From contig CANTUV010000024.1 of the NCBI GenBank assembly GCA_947685225.1, positions 59,920,001 through 59,984,000 on the forward strand: a DNA stretch of 64,000 nt, read 5' to 3'. The position numbers were made by a program, and so were the translations under genes. The notes under the pieces are model-generated. The model made no database searches, had not been told where the DNA came from, and saw nothing but the letters and a program-made list of their open reading frames with translations. Positions 12,289 through 24,694 of the stretch are shown piece after piece. Origin of the DNA: Garcia nutans. Its lineage: Eukaryota; Streptophyta; Magnoliopsida; Malpighiales; Euphorbiaceae. Within the stretch, counting starts at the first letter, position 1; each line of letters begins with the position of its first letter.

Positions 12289-13305
12289 GAGAGGATTAGG
12301 GCAAGAGGGAAAGATATACTTTTTCAGCCGTTCTATACTTTTTCGGCAGCCATTCTTTATTTTTCCTTGGAGAATTTTTCTCTGAAGCAAGAGAACTATC
12401 AAAAATTGATTTCACTTTCATTCAAACACTCTAGATCAAATTAGTTCTAGCCATTACGTTATTCTTTTAGCAAAAATCTGAGCAAGAGATTCTTCAGAAG
12501 CCAAAGGGAAATTGTAATTGGGTTTTGTTCTTAAACTCTATCTCTTAAGTTTCATTGAAATTTTATTTATGAATTCTTTAATGTCTAAATTAATTTCTTT
12601 GAATTTTAATGAAATGAATTTATTTGACAGCATTACTGTGAACTAATTTTGATCTAGTCTAGGGTTTGTATGAATCTACTATGATTGTATGAACTGGTTA
12701 TTTCTCTTAATTGATTTATTTCTTTTATCCTTAATTGAATGGATTAATGTTAATATATAATTGATTGGCCACCAATTATGTGTTTTAGGTATTTAGATGA
12801 TGGATTGAGAAATGGAATCTAATACTGGAATAATTTAATTAGGGACTTAGGTGAATTAGAAATATAAACCTAAGGAAAAGATCATTTTGATTGTAGTAAG
12901 ATTAATTGAAAAAGGTTTGAATGCGAGAGCTTATTTCCTTAATTTGATTAATTAAGTTGCTTGAAATCTGATCTTTGAAATTAAATCAGTTGAGAGGAAT
13001 AGCCGTTCATACATATAAATTAGTAGAGAAGTGCAAACCCTAGGCTTTTCTATTAAGTGAATCAATTTATTTGTTTAGTTTTCTTTCATTGTTATTAATT
13101 CAATTCCCTTCTGTTTTCGTTAGTTGTTCAGCAATTTAATTTTATAAATCAAAGTCTGTTAATTGATAATTTGTTATTTATGATTTGATAAATAATTAGC
13201 TTATCTAGCTTCCTTGTAAGACAACCTTGAGGTGTTCACCGAAATACTACAGCAGCCTCGTATACTTGCGAGTGTAGCTTTAGTAGTGTTTATTAGAGCG
13301 CAACA

Positions 13306-13670
13306 AGTAGATGGTTGATCTTGGAGTCAAACCGTTATGCCACAAGAAGAATATAAGTATTTCGAGACCAACTAGAAGGTGGTGCATACATGTATAATTT
13401 CATTATGCTGTATTTTGATAAAAACTTATATTTACATAAGTGAATTTCGGAAAAGACAATGTAAATTATATATATGTAATATAATTAAAAGTATAATGGT
13501 TTTGTAAATATTCTTTAATTAGAAATGTATTATTGTTATGGAACTAAGGTAAGGGCTTTAAATATTACTGAAATGTGACATCCTTATACTTTGTATACGT
13601 ATTGTATGTATACAGGGTATATGTATAATACTTATATAGAGATATGTGTTTCATGTTTCAAGTCTAGTAT
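13306..13670. other. Unassigned non-coding DNA
   Basis: AT-rich and without an ORF. A stretch near 13590-13630 (GTATACGTATTG, ATACAGGGTATAT) loosely resembles the Tekay LTR 3' end and may be a decayed LTR remnant; too weak to call. Confidence 0.3.
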
Positions 13671-14435
13671 TGTAACATCTCGGGTCGGGTGACCAACTAG
13701 CTCGAGGAGCTAGTTAGAGAAGGTGCTAGCTTGAGGTGCTTAAGTTAGCACATCAAGGGTAGGAAAAAGAATCTCACATTAGTTGTAAGATGAGATAGAA
13801 AGTGGCTAACCTAATACTATCTAAATAACTTGAGCTAACCATTTTAGGGCCAAAGGTAGAGCCTTGAAATAAGCATATTATTTAGAGCTAGTTTCGAGCA
13901 GATGGGCCTATAAAATTTGTATCAGAGCCATCCACCAACCAAAAATGCAGAGCTAAGTACTATACAAGGCTAAGTACTACATGATAGGAGTCACCTCTAA
14001 AACTGGTTGGGCTAAGTGCTAAATCATGGGATTCACCTCTAAAAACCTATAGAAGCCATTTCTAGGTCTGCATTGCCTGGTCTACATGGATTATGAACTA
14101 AGTCCAAATGTAAAAATGAACCAACCTGGTTGCAATGGGTTGTCGCATCTCAAAGGAGGGGAGATTGTAACACCCTTGGTTAGGTGACCTACTAGTTTGA
14201 GGAGTTGGTCAGGGAATGTGCTAGTTTGAGGTGCTTAAGCTTGCACATTAAGAGTAGGAAAAAGAATCCCACAACGGTTATGAGATTAGATAAAGAGTGG
14301 TTTATATAGGTCAACTCAATATTATATAAATAAATAGAGTTAACCATTTTAAGGCCTTTAACCATTTTAAGGCCAAAGGTAAAGCCTTAAAAACAAGAAG
14401 ATTATTTGGAGCTAGGTTCGAGCTGGGTTGTTGCA
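13671..14435 (+). mobile_element. TRIM (terminal-repeat retrotransposon in miniature), 765 bp
   Basis: Two direct repeats start TGTAACA: LTR1 at about 13671-13914 and LTR2 at 14166-14435. They share GGTGCTTAAG, AGGGTAGGAAAAAGAATC and CCATTTTA-GGCCAAAGGT-AGCCTT blocks. Right after LTR1 is TGTATCAGAGCC (13918-13929), a one-base-short form of the initiator tRNA-Met PBS TGGTATCAGAGC. Just before LTR2 is AAAGGAGGGGAG (14152-14163), a polypurine tract. The roughly 250-bp interior has no ORF. Flanks AGTAT and AGAAT are a plausible 5-bp duplication with one mismatch. Any movement would need proteins supplied in trans. Confidence 0.82.
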
Positions 14436-16335
14436 AGAATTTCTTGGTCTAGCTTCTAGTTGAAAGAGAATGCAAGATGTTGCTTATAGTGGTTAAATCT
14501 TACTTGGTTGGAAATCCATGCTAACCCCCCAATTGGCTTAGTCTAGGGTATTTATAGGTTTAGGGTAAGGAATGGATCAACTTCATATGAGATATAGAGA
14601 GGTGAGATTGGTTTATGATGAGTCTTATCAAATTGGATAAATTAGAAAGAAGTAGAGTGCCTTAAGAGCACAAAGATCTGAAGTTTAGCTTTGTTTGAAC
14701 TAGGACCATAGTGCGGATGGTCAAATCCACCGTGTGACAGTCCTTAGATCCATGTGGATAGTCTATAGAAATGGATTGGACTTTGGTTTTTGGGCTAGTT
14801 TTGAGTGGCAGGTTTGGATGGAAGGTATATCTACTCAGTAGGACTAAAGTACTGCATGGTGAGTTTGAGGGTTTAGGCCATTTTCATCCAATTTGGGCTA
14901 TTTTCATCCATTTTTGGCCAATTTTGAATGGCCTTTAGCATTATGGAGTTGTGTTGATCCTTAATAGGTCCATTTTTTTCCAAGTCAATTTTTTTTAATT
15001 CTATAGGTTTAAACGAAAGAATCAACCTAATTTCTAAGGTATGATTTGGTTTCATCACTAGGTTTCAAGTTGTGAAAATAATCTTGCAAAAATGGGGTAC
15101 TGACAGCACTTTCCCTTAACTTCCAAACTACACCAAAAAGAAAGAAAGACCTATTTGTTACTTTCTCTCTCTTATTCTCTCTCTTTATTTTCTCAAAGCG
15201 AAGAGGTCCTTCCTCCTTGGTTTTGAACCGCCTAGTACTTGCTTTATTAGCTTGTTTAAATGCTTTGTATTAACCTAGCATGTGGAACCATTAACTTGGC
15301 TAATTATTCACTTGGTTTAAATAATTAAAATTGAACAACCATTTTTGAACTTTTATTTTGACCCTTTGCATTTTGGAGTCAAGTTGGACCTATGCCAATT
15401 GTAAGCAAGTCTAAGCCCAAGTTAAAGCTTAAGCATAAGTTCATCATCAAGTTAAGCTCTCCCTAAGATGGGATTAAGAAGTGGAAGAGCCTTTCAAGGT
15501 CTAATTCCCAAAGCAAGAAAGAGAAAATTAACCGAGGTAAAGCATTTTTAAACTCTATCTTTTTGAAAGTTTAGTAACAAAACCAACTTAAATCATCAAA
15601 ACATGATAACTTTAAAAAATCAAAACTCCATTGTAATCAATAGATGAATTGTGAGGTTCTGATTCTCATTCAAAGGGATATATAGACACATCTTTGGATA
15701 TTAGCCCAAATGGCAAACTAAATTCAAAGCCACATAATTGGTGCTTCTTCTTCATTTCTTCTTCCTTCATTCTTCTTCCTTTCTTCTTGTTTTATTCTTC
15801 TAAGTTATTTTGGGGAATGTGTGCCTAACCTAGAATTTATAAAAGCTAGAGTTAGGACCCCCTTCTTTTATTATTTTAAATGTAATTAATTACTTAATTT
15901 ATTTTCTTACTTAATGAATGTCATATTATACATCGCTCATGCATTAATGTAATTGCCATTCATCCCTTATCATTTCTATTCACAAAAATATGATTTTGTA
16001 AAAGTTAAAAGTTTCATTAAAGGCCAATCGTTTGTTACTTAACATGAAAACATAGTATGGGATCTATCTTTTGGTTCAAGGCCAGTGCATTATAGACTTA
16101 AATATTTTTGGAGTAAATAAAAATATGTTTTTCCAAAAGTTTTTCTCAAACTAAAATAATGTAAGATGGTAACTCTATAAAATCATTTTTCAAAAAAAAA
16201 AAACCCAAGCTTACTGAATTGACTGGAGTATACTCGACACTTTTGCGTGAGGATTAGCCAAATGAGCATTTTGGCTCCTTTAGTGGGTTGAACTGGTACT
16301 AGAGCGATATCTTATAGATAACTACAAGAGTTCAT
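14436..16335. other. Unassigned non-coding DNA, 1.9 kb
   Basis: No ORF, terminal repeat or RNA gene that I can support. It contains short CT-rich tracts near 15160-15190 and 15750-15800. Possibly old retroelement DNA. Confidence 0.3.
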
Positions 16336-16470
16336 TATAAACCCTTAATTTTGTCCCAAAATGAGTTTAGTCCCAATTAAAAGGCCTAAATCAAATCTAA
16401 TCCAATTTTAAGCTCAAATCGGACTGCTACTAATTAAAAGCTTGAACTGACTCTGGTCAGATTTAAAAAG
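16336..16470 (+). repeat. Putative 5' LTR start of the Tat-like relic
   Basis: It aligns by eye to 33959-34085: ATGAGTTTAGTC, CAATTAAAAGG, CCAATTTTA, AGCTCAAAT and AATTAAAAGC are shared in order. Confidence 0.55.
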
Positions 16471-17556
16471 GGGGTCAAAATGACTTGAATGATGAATGGG
16501 CCATATGCTCATGTCAAATTGACCAAGCCTTTTTATCCCAAAGACTAAAGCCCATGCAATTGGCCTAGTAACTTTCTTTAGATTTACCCTAATTGTTTGT
16601 TGATTAACTATAATTGACATATCTTGGCTTGAGTTATGGTCCATTTAGATTGTCTTTTTGTAATATGATCTAATTATAGTATAAGTCTAAAATTATTTTA
16701 TGGCCCAAAATTCTTTTAAGTCCAAATCTAAAATCATTTTCAAAGCTTTTTCAAAATGGGCATAAAATCATTTTTCAACAAAGTTGGGTCAACAATTACT
16801 TTTTATCTTGTGGCCTAAGTATGAAGACCTAAATTGATTTTTGAAACAAATTTTTTTACAATAGGCTTTAAAATATTTTCAAACAAGGGCCCATAAACTA
16901 TCTTTTACTTTATGGCCCAATTTTCTAAATCAAGATTCCATTGGACCTTAAAATTAAAACTCTTTTATAATAGATCAAAAGTTTTGAAATGGGATTTCAA
17001 TTAGTTAGGTCAATTATGGAATATTAAAACTAATTTTGGTCCTTAATTTTAACCAAACTTGTTAGTTGTGGGCTTATTTGTGGCATAAATCATTAATTGC
17101 TTTTCTAAATAAGAAGTCTATTTATAATAAACCTATTAATTTAGTTTTAATCCAAGATATAACAGAAAATACTGCTCAATGAATCTAAAGGATTAATTCT
17201 TAATTAGTGGAAATTATCATAAACTAAGTTTTGCATTTGAAAATACAACTATTGGTTATTCCGTCTGAGTGATTAAAAAAAAAGAGTATCCCCCATTGGT
17301 ATTTTTATTGACCATAACACTTAGGGAAAGGGACTCGCTACTCGTGTGTGGAAGATATAAGGTTGGAAGGAGTGTCCTGACTTTATTTGTTTGCTTGCTA
17401 CATATGTATACATGCATACATACATTGTATTATATTGCATTAATCATTTTTGGCTCACAGACATGGAGTATGATAGTTTAAGGGCTTATCACAATCCGGC
17501 CTACTTCAGTTACATAAAAATTCAGTGAAGGTTCAGTCAACTTCGCATCAAAACCA

Positions 17557-19960
17557 ATGGATCGAGAACAAGCTCAGAATCTGGTGAATAAGACCCTCAC
17601 ATCCAAGATGGAGGAATTGAAGGGGTCCCTATCTGAGGCTATGAGAAGTCAGTTAGCTGCACTACTGGAAGATAACACTACTGAAGCATCTGCTAGTACT
17701 AAAAAGTAGAAAGATAAAGGATATGATAAGGTAGGCAAGGTAGCTTCTGATGAAGAAAAGGTGGTGATTGATCATGATGATGACTGGGATGCATACTTCC
17801 AAAATCAACTAGAAAAGAAGAAAGATAAAAAGGCTATGGAGAAGGCTGAATCTACTGATGTTGAAAAACTAATTATTGATCTAGAAAAAATGTTTGAGAA
17901 TAAGCTAAAGATAGAAGATGTTGAATAATTAACTTTATTTTGATAATTGACAAGAAAATTGATGCATGCTAATTATTTCAAACAAGTTTATTTTATAGGT
18001 ATTAAACTTTCAGACCTCATGAGATCGCAGAGCGACCACTCAAAAGCCGAGGGAAGAAACACCATAAAAGCACAGAAGGAATCACGGTCTCTAGTGCTGC
18101 AAAAATAGATTGCAAGCAAATTGTGTGACCGCTCCAGGTTCTCGAGTGACAGCACAATTCTGTGGAAAAAAACTCAAAATCTCTTAGAAACGATAACGAC
18201 TAGCGTGTGTGGTTGACCTTCAATGCACAAAGCTTTGTGAAACCACTCTATACCCCAGGCGACCGTACCATAAAGAACCAAAACTTCCACTAAGTCATAG
18301 TAGAGATAGCGGTGATGTTGAGTGGTAAGAAAATCAATTTGTGTGGCTGTACAAAACTAGCAGATTTGAATTTTAGCACCAAAAATATTGAAGCAATGAC
18401 AATTGGACATGTGGAAGAAGAATTTCAAATTCAATGGTAACATTGATATGTGTGACTGCACAAAGCCTATGTGCGACCACAAGACATTGCAGAATGGGAA
18501 ATATGATTCTGTCAGGCACTTAAATTTTACCGTTGGAGAAAAATTGAATTGTGTGACCGTACAAGATGCATGGTGACCACACAAAGTGTCTCAGACACAA
18601 TTTAAGTGGAAAGAAGAATCAAACATGTGGAAACCACTTTAAACAACTAGTAAGAGTGCAAATGGCTATAAATACCTTAAGAAACCTCTTATTTGAGGCT
18701 ATTTATGATTGTAATAGCCAAGCATAACTACTTTCATTTCATTGCATCAAAATTTCTAATTGTATTGGCTTGAGTATTGGGTGTGAGCATTAAACACCAT
18801 TGTAAGCTTGAGTGTGAGCTTGGAAACACTTAGATTTTAGAGTGAGCCTAAAGAAAACTCTTTGTTTGGGTTATGAGGAAAATTCTCAAACCTTGTAAAA
18901 GTTTGGTGGGAGCTTGTGAAAAAAATCAAGTTAGTGTTAAGCTTGTAAAAACTCAATATTATTGGATCCTTAACAAGTTATTAAGGAAGTGGACGTAGGG
19001 TTAACGTAATGTGAACCACTATAAACTCTTTGTATTCATTCTTCCCTACTCTACTTTTTTCTTAACTTACTTTACTTTTGATTTTTTAATTTGTCATCAT
19101 TTCTTCAAACAACCAATTCATCCCCCTTGGTTGCTTTCTTGGGATAACAAAAGAAGTGTTGAAGGTGGACAAGCTATATGAGGATGATGAAGGTATCCCT
19201 TACAAATTCAAGGTGCCTCATTTTTCTAAGTTTGATGGAACATGAAATCCCCACTTGCATGTTAAGCAATACATCACTGCCATGTAGTTTTCTAGAGCTA
19301 CTAAGGCTCAAACCCTGATGGAAGTAGAAACTATCAGACAAAAGCAGAATGAGAATTTTATTGATTATGTGAAGAGGTAGAGAAACAAGGCTACCTCCGA
19401 AAAAAGAGACCTGATGAGTCTGACCATATTAGAATGATAGTGAGAGGTATCCTGCCTAATATCCATGAACGACTGTCTCATACTCTTATTAGGAACTTCA
19501 AAGACCTTCTCCAAACTGCCTTGCAAATAGAAGAATGGGAGAGAGAAAAGAACATATATAATGGAAAAATGAGCAGTAAGGGTGGCTACCATCCCACTGG
19601 GCAAAGTCAAAGGGGAGAGAAAGATGTTGAGATAAATGCAACAACTGAGCCAGCAAAGAAGCGTAAATTTTCAGACTTAAGGGAAACTTTATCAAAAGTA
19701 TTTTAAAATCTAATAAAGATGGATTTGCTACAACCATTGACACCTCAACCATTACTAGATCCTCTACCGCCTAAGCTGAACACTCGACGTTATTGCCACT
19801 TCCATCAGACACTAGGTTATAACACATATCAATTTCTATGCTAGAGACACGAGATACAAGATCTTATTGACAGTGGAAAGATCTTTGCCCTTGACATGTC
19901 CAAGTAGACAAAGTATTTTTTACTCCAATTTAATAAACTTTTCTAGGCTTGAGTGTTGCT
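17557..19960 (+). pseudogene. gag: Tat/Ogre-like Gag relic, split by a solo LTR
   Basis: The N-terminal part (17557-17918) reads MDREQAQNLVNKTL and a charged KDKK/EKAE stretch, with a stop at 17707. After the Copia-type insertion the frame resumes at about 19150 (KEVLKVDKLYEDDEG, then PYKFKVPHFSKFDG, the usual Tat capsid entry). QNENFIDYVKR, MIVRGILPNIHERL and LLQTALQIEEWER follow. Near 19786 is YCHFHQTLGYNTYQF followed by HEIQDLIDSG, the Tat-type zinc knuckle and its tail, but the His and the last Cys are lost. Many stops are present. It ends near 19960 with no protease or RT after it. Confidence 0.75.
17919..19149 (+). mobile_element. Copia-type solo LTR, 1.23 kb, inside the Tat gag relic
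   Basis: It starts TGTTGAATAATTAAC and ends with an ACCAATTCATCCCCC...GGGATAACA block, a familiar Copia LTR 3' end. A TATA box TATAAATA lies at 18667-18674 in the + orientation. It interrupts the gag reading frame, which resumes directly after it. Flanks GAAGA (17914-17918) and AAAGA (19150-19154) form a 5-bp duplication with one mismatch. No internal region is present. Confidence 0.78.
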
Positions 19961-21960
19961 AATTTTATTTCTTCTTTCTTTGGTATTTCATTAGAACAAT
20001 TATATTTTCCAAATAAAAATTGTTTGAGTAAATTACTTTTGTTGAATTTGAATTTTGTTGGTTCTGGTTCATTTTGGTGCTCAACCAATGACGAATCTAG
20101 CTTGATATTTATAAATTAGCATATCTATGCATCATGATCCGAATGACTTTACTAGGTGAGGAAACTTTTCTATAGCATTGAGCTGTGTATGCTTACTTAG
20201 AGATGACTCCTACATAATTATCTGTGTCTAGGTTCTAATCTATCTTAGAACATAATTTGACGAACTTTCAAGATAAAATTAAACTCTGCTTGTTTAAGAG
20301 AAAGATAATCTAGGCATTATTTGGTGAGCTAACAACTAGTATCCACTCTATTAATATCAATTTCTAGTTTGTCCTTTTGAGCCTTCATGAGATTTTAGCT
20401 TACTTTTTATTGGCTTGTAAACCTTAATAACCTACCCTGAGCTAGTGTGATACTTATGACAAGTCTAATAATTACTGAGCTATCAAAAAGCAAGAAGATT
20501 GAAGAAAGGAATGCTTAGACAAGACCATAAGGACAATTGAAGTTTACCTGAACTAGACCTAATTTCTTAGATCTATTTCATCTTTAAGGTGGTTTTAGGG
20601 CAACAAAAGGATCCATCCTTATTGAAACAGACTTGCTCTACTCCATAGTTAGAAGCATAGGACAATATGAATGAGATGACTTTCTTAGAACTAGAACCCA
20701 ACAAAAAAAGAGAGAGAGAGAGAAATCAATCAAGATAAAAAAAGAAAGAAAAATAAAAAGCTTGCTAGGTTGAAAACCCAAAATGTTGGCCTAGGTAAAA
20801 ATTAAAGCAGTTCGCTAGTTTCAAAAACCCAAAAGGGTAAGCTAGAATAAAAATTAAAATTAAAAAAAGAGAGAAGAAAATCATAAATTGAAAACCCAAA
20901 ATAACAATTCATAAAGCCAACAAAGTTCTTTTTACCTAAAGCAGTGAAGGTTGCCACTCAGCCTATGAGAAGAGTTTGACTTGAATTAGTCTAACCCAAC
21001 CAGAGACTCAACTAAAATTAGAGAAATAAAAGAAAGATCATTTTCATTTGGTTCACAATGTCCAAAACAAACTCCAAGCCAACAATCTTGAAAGTCATAT
21101 ACTTAATATTCCAAAAAGAGAAAAGGATGAAATGATGAAATGAAATGTCTAAAAAAAAAACCAAAACAACCAAAAAAAAAAAGAAAAGAAAAAGAAGAAA
21201 AAATAAAAGAAAGGAAAAAGAAGGAAAAAAAAGAAGAAAAAAGAAAAAAGAAAAAGAATCCAGAGTTTTTGCAAAAGCAAAAGGAAAAGATTAAGATTGT
21301 CCTAATCAAATCTAGATTTTTGCCAATAAAATAGAAGAACATTCAAGCTTTATCTTTTCATGAAACAAGATAACAAGATGCATAAAATGTGAAAACGATG
21401 CCCAGAGTTTAAGAATATTCCCATATGCCTATGGTTCTAACAGAAATTTTGCAGTGTGAAGATCTATTAGTAGTGTCACGTCAACTCCAATTTACAAATG
21501 GTTTTTGCTTAACCCATATCCCTTATAAACCCAATTTCAAGCTTTTTAAAAACCTATTGATCTCTCTTGGTAGGTGTAGTTTATTAGTAGAGATTAATTG
21601 AAAAGGCATGTATATGAGATGGTAAATATTTAAAACTCAATGATACCTTTGGCCAAGTAATGTGTATGTGCCTATCTGAAATACAACAGTTCTTTCTCAA
21701 ATGGAAATAATTTTCAAATTTAGTATGGTAACTAGGGTTATGATGATATAGATGTGTTAATTTAAAACACTAAACCCTGAGATATATTGACATTGATTTG
21801 ACAAAGCCAAAATTTGATTTCAAAATTAAAATTAAATTTCAAAAAAAATGTTGCCTTAAAGGACATTTTGGGCAAGATAGGCTAATGAAAGAATTGTTCG
21901 CAAGGTTATGAAGAAGCTACCAACTAATGTGCTGAATCATGGTTTGAAATGGATGTATCC
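19961..21960 (+). other. Non-coding region of the Tat-like relic
   Basis: No gene. Between about 20755 and 20910 the motif GAAAACCCAAAA recurs, a pattern I know from 3' regions of Tat-type elements. The purine-rich tract at 21140-21270 is low complexity, and the lysine-rich ORF in it is an artefact. The last five bases before 21961 (TATCC) are the target site of the next element. Confidence 0.5.
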
Positions 21961-22807
21961 TGTAACATCCCAAAATATGCCTTAGAAGTTTTGAAGTGAT
22001 TATTGTTGAATTTGGATTTAAGGTATATGAAAAATTGAAAAGAGAAAAAGAATTAAAGAGAGAGTATATATGTTGTATATATGGAAATATATACAACATA
22101 TACAAGTCAAAATGTGAAGTCAAAAGATGATTAGTTAATGATTTTAAATTAATTAAGTTAATTAAGTGGAATTTGAGTGAGTGGAAGTGGATGGAGATAT
22201 TTAGAATATTTTAAAATTAAATGCTTGGAGGAGAGGGTTTTGAGGAGATAATGGGTGAGAATTTGACTTTGTCTTCTTTGCTTTCTTCTTTCTTTCTTCC
22301 TTCTTCGTGGTTCACCTCCCTTTTATTTTCTTTTCTTTTCTTTGTTTTGGCCGGCACTCCATAGCAAGAGAGCAAGAGAGAGATTTGATCTTCCAAGCTC
22401 AAGATTGAAAGAAGTTTTCAAGTGATCAAGTTGGATATTTAAGAGTTTCTTCATCCTTAGTAAGTTTTCCACTTGATTCTTTAATTTTCTTTGAGTTTGT
22501 GAGTTGAGGTTGTGTTTGTTTGATTATGGTGTGTTTAAGAGTGTTTGATTCAGTTGATTTTGGAATTTTGGGTTGGATTGAAGGAAAGAGTAAGTTTGCT
22601 GGAAGAAAAGTGTTGTGGTTGTGTTTTGGGTTTGTGGTGATGATTATAGTTTTGTGTTTGATGTATGCTTTGGGTTATTTTGGTGTTTTTGCAAGTTTGT
22701 TATGATTTTTGGGTGTGTTTAGTTAAGTTTGTTTGAAGTGGAAAATGGTGGAAGTAAGAGGATTGTTGGATGTGAGGTTGTTGTTGCTGGAATCTGTAAT
22801 TTTGGCC

Positions 22808-23098
22808 TGACACGCCCATGAGCATGGCCAAGTCTTTGGGCGAGTCAATGGTTCTATTTTGCAATAGCATTTACACGTCCAGTGACACGCCCATGTCACT
22901 GAGCGTGTCATAGCTACTGTGTTGGTAAAGGTTTGACACGGCCATGAACACGCCCGTGTTGTTCGACGTGTCAATGTTTCTGTGAGACAGAATGTATTAC
23001 ACATTCAGTGACACGTCTGTGGTTCTGAGCATGTCAAAGCTTCTGTGTTGTGGAGTTAGGGCACGGTCAGGGACACGCCCGTGTTGTTGAGCGTGTCA
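22808..23098 (+). repeat. Five-unit GACACG tandem array in the LTR
   Basis: Five diverged units of about 62-64 bp. Each contains GACACGGCC or GACACGCCC, then CCGTGT, then a closing GCGTGTC or ACGTGTC with AATGTTTCTGTG-like spacers. Complementary halves could pair. Repeated at 30410-30700 in the 3' LTR. Confidence 0.85.
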
Positions 23099-23896
23099 TG
23101 TGTAGAGTTTGCCCTAGTTGGTTTTTAGCCTTACTATTTCATGTGTATTTCTAAGTGAGTGTGTATGATTACCTTTGGTTTAGGTGTTGAAGAAGTTGAA
23201 TTGCCCTAACCTAAGTGTTGAGGATTCTTGGAGGAGGAAGTGTATAGATTGGTGTGAGTTGGTTTTGAGGTAAGTACAAACTACATTATTGCATACCTTT
23301 ATATGACCTTGAGACTTAACACATTTGATTGTAAATGTGTTAAGAAATCTATTGCATTGTTGATGCATGTTAATAATGTTATGTTTTGCATAATGTGAAC
23401 TTTGTGGAATATATGTTGAAGATTCTAAAGTTATGATGATGTAATGAAAAAGGAAATAGGAAATGTGAAAGATATGATGATCATTCAAAAGGTATGTGCA
23501 ATGCAATTGATTTTGATGAATTATTTTAATGTGAATTGAGATATAATGAGTTGTGAAGCCAATGTGATTGGTTATGATGATTCAAATGAAATAAATGGGG
23601 CATGTTTGCCTAGATGATGATATTCAATGCAATTAATTATGTATACTCTATTGATGAGATATGAAGCCATGGATGTTGGCTATAATGATAATGAAGCAAA
23701 TGAGAATGAAATTTATAAATGAATTGTGTATCTAATGTGTTATTCAATTTTCAGAGTTCTGGGTTTGGCGGCATGCCTATGAATCACTGGATAGGTGAAA
23801 AGACTGGGTCGTAAGCCGATTCCAGTTGAGAAATGTGAAATAGGTGAAATATAATGTTTTTGGGGTGAAAAGACTGGGTTGTAAGCCTCAAAAACA

Positions 23897-24042
23897 GTAA
23901 CAGTCTTGCCGGGTTGAGAATCTTCTCGGGTTTATCCGGGTTGAGGTCCAAGAGACTGGGTCTGTTACAGGTAACAGTCTTGCCGGGTTGAGGATCTCCT
24001 CGAGTTTAGCCGGGTTGAGGTCCAAGAGACTGGGTCTGTTAC
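23897..24042 (+). repeat. Tandem pair of GTAACAG...CTGTTAC modules
   Basis: Two copies of a roughly 72-bp module, each bounded by GTAACAG and its reverse complement CTGTTAC. The modules contain GCCGGGTTGAGGATCT, GCCGGGTTGAGGTCC and AAGAGACTGGGTC. Element 2 has the same pair at 56169-56312. Confidence 0.8.
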
Positions 24043-24694
24043 ACTATCCATGGATAGAGATATATATATGTATCACCTACGGGCTTGATGATTGTGATTA
24101 TAGACCAAAACAGTAACTCTGAACTTTGAATAACATATTAGTGTCTTGTGGGCCCATGCTTGTCTTTGTTTTCAATGTGATTTATGAGTGATGAAATAAA
24201 TAAATAATGAGATTCTTGAGAATTATTTATATGTTTGAAGGTATGGCATTTGCATTTCATTATAGTATAATATTATTGTAGTTTGTACCACTAAGCCTAT
24301 GGCTTAGCACGATTGTGGTTCATCGCGCAGGTAACAGAGTAGAACCAAAGAGTTCAGCTAGACCGAGTCGAGTCTAGATTCTGAAGAGTTGATAGAGGAC
24401 TTAAAGATCAAAGACTAACTGCCAAACATGTATAAATTTTATGTTTTGTAAAACTTGAGTTTTGATGTATATGTATTTGTAAATATTGTTATATTATCCG
24501 CTGTGTATTGAATAAATGTTTTATTTACTGTGTTTCAAAAGATAACTTAAATGTTTTAAGTTTGCTTCTCTTATTGTAAAAGAAGTGAGTCGTTTGTTTA
24601 GTAAACCGTGGCATTCCTATATTCAGTATACATATATTACGATCGTAATAGCATGCTGTGTACGTATACGGGGTATAGGGGTGTTACAATTGTT

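Larger units (their letters stand above)
1..13305 (+). mobile_element. Athila-type Ty3/gypsy LTR retrotransposon, degenerate, left end outside window
   Basis: The order is LTR, PBS, gag, protease, RT-RNase H, integrase, a 1.7 kb non-coding stretch, PPT, LTR. The two LTRs match closely (position 3 onward corresponds to 12061 onward). The PBS resembles the tRNA-Asp type used by Athila elements, and the Gag and Pol residues (VFMDDFS in RT, FKVNGQR near the Pol end) are Athila-like. No env-like ORF lies between pol and the 3' LTR. Gag and Pol carry many stops and frame changes, so the copy is dead. A solo LTR of another family splits the 5' LTR. The 5' end and the target-site duplication lie outside the window. 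Confidence 0.92.
11565..13305 (+). repeat. 3' LTR of the Athila element
   Basis: 1741 bp from TGTTTTACTAG to GCAACA. It matches the 5' LTR pieces apart from point changes, one missing hairpin unit, and a 19-20 bp duplication near 12325-12345 (TTCTATACTTTTTCGG repeated). It contains the GACACGGCC hairpin array, TATAAATA at 12281, and the intact insertion site of the 467-3582 solo LTR. Confidence 0.9.
21961..24688 (+). repeat. 5' LTR of Tekay element 1
   Basis: TGTAACATCC to GGGGTGTTACA. In order it holds an AT-rich U3 with TGTATATAT repeats, a CT-rich stretch, GGCCGGCACTCC, a leader-like segment ending in GGTAAG-like donor sites, the five-unit GACACG array (22808-23098), two GTAACAG-bounded modules (23897-24042), and a conserved palindromic 3' end (about 24613-24688). 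Confidence 0.95.

Noticed and set aside
17269..17481. 70-codon ORF before the Tat gag relic
   Set aside because: No motif, and it lies in the putative LTR or leader.
21140..21334. Lysine-rich 64-codon ORF
   Set aside because: It is a translation of a low-complexity purine tract.
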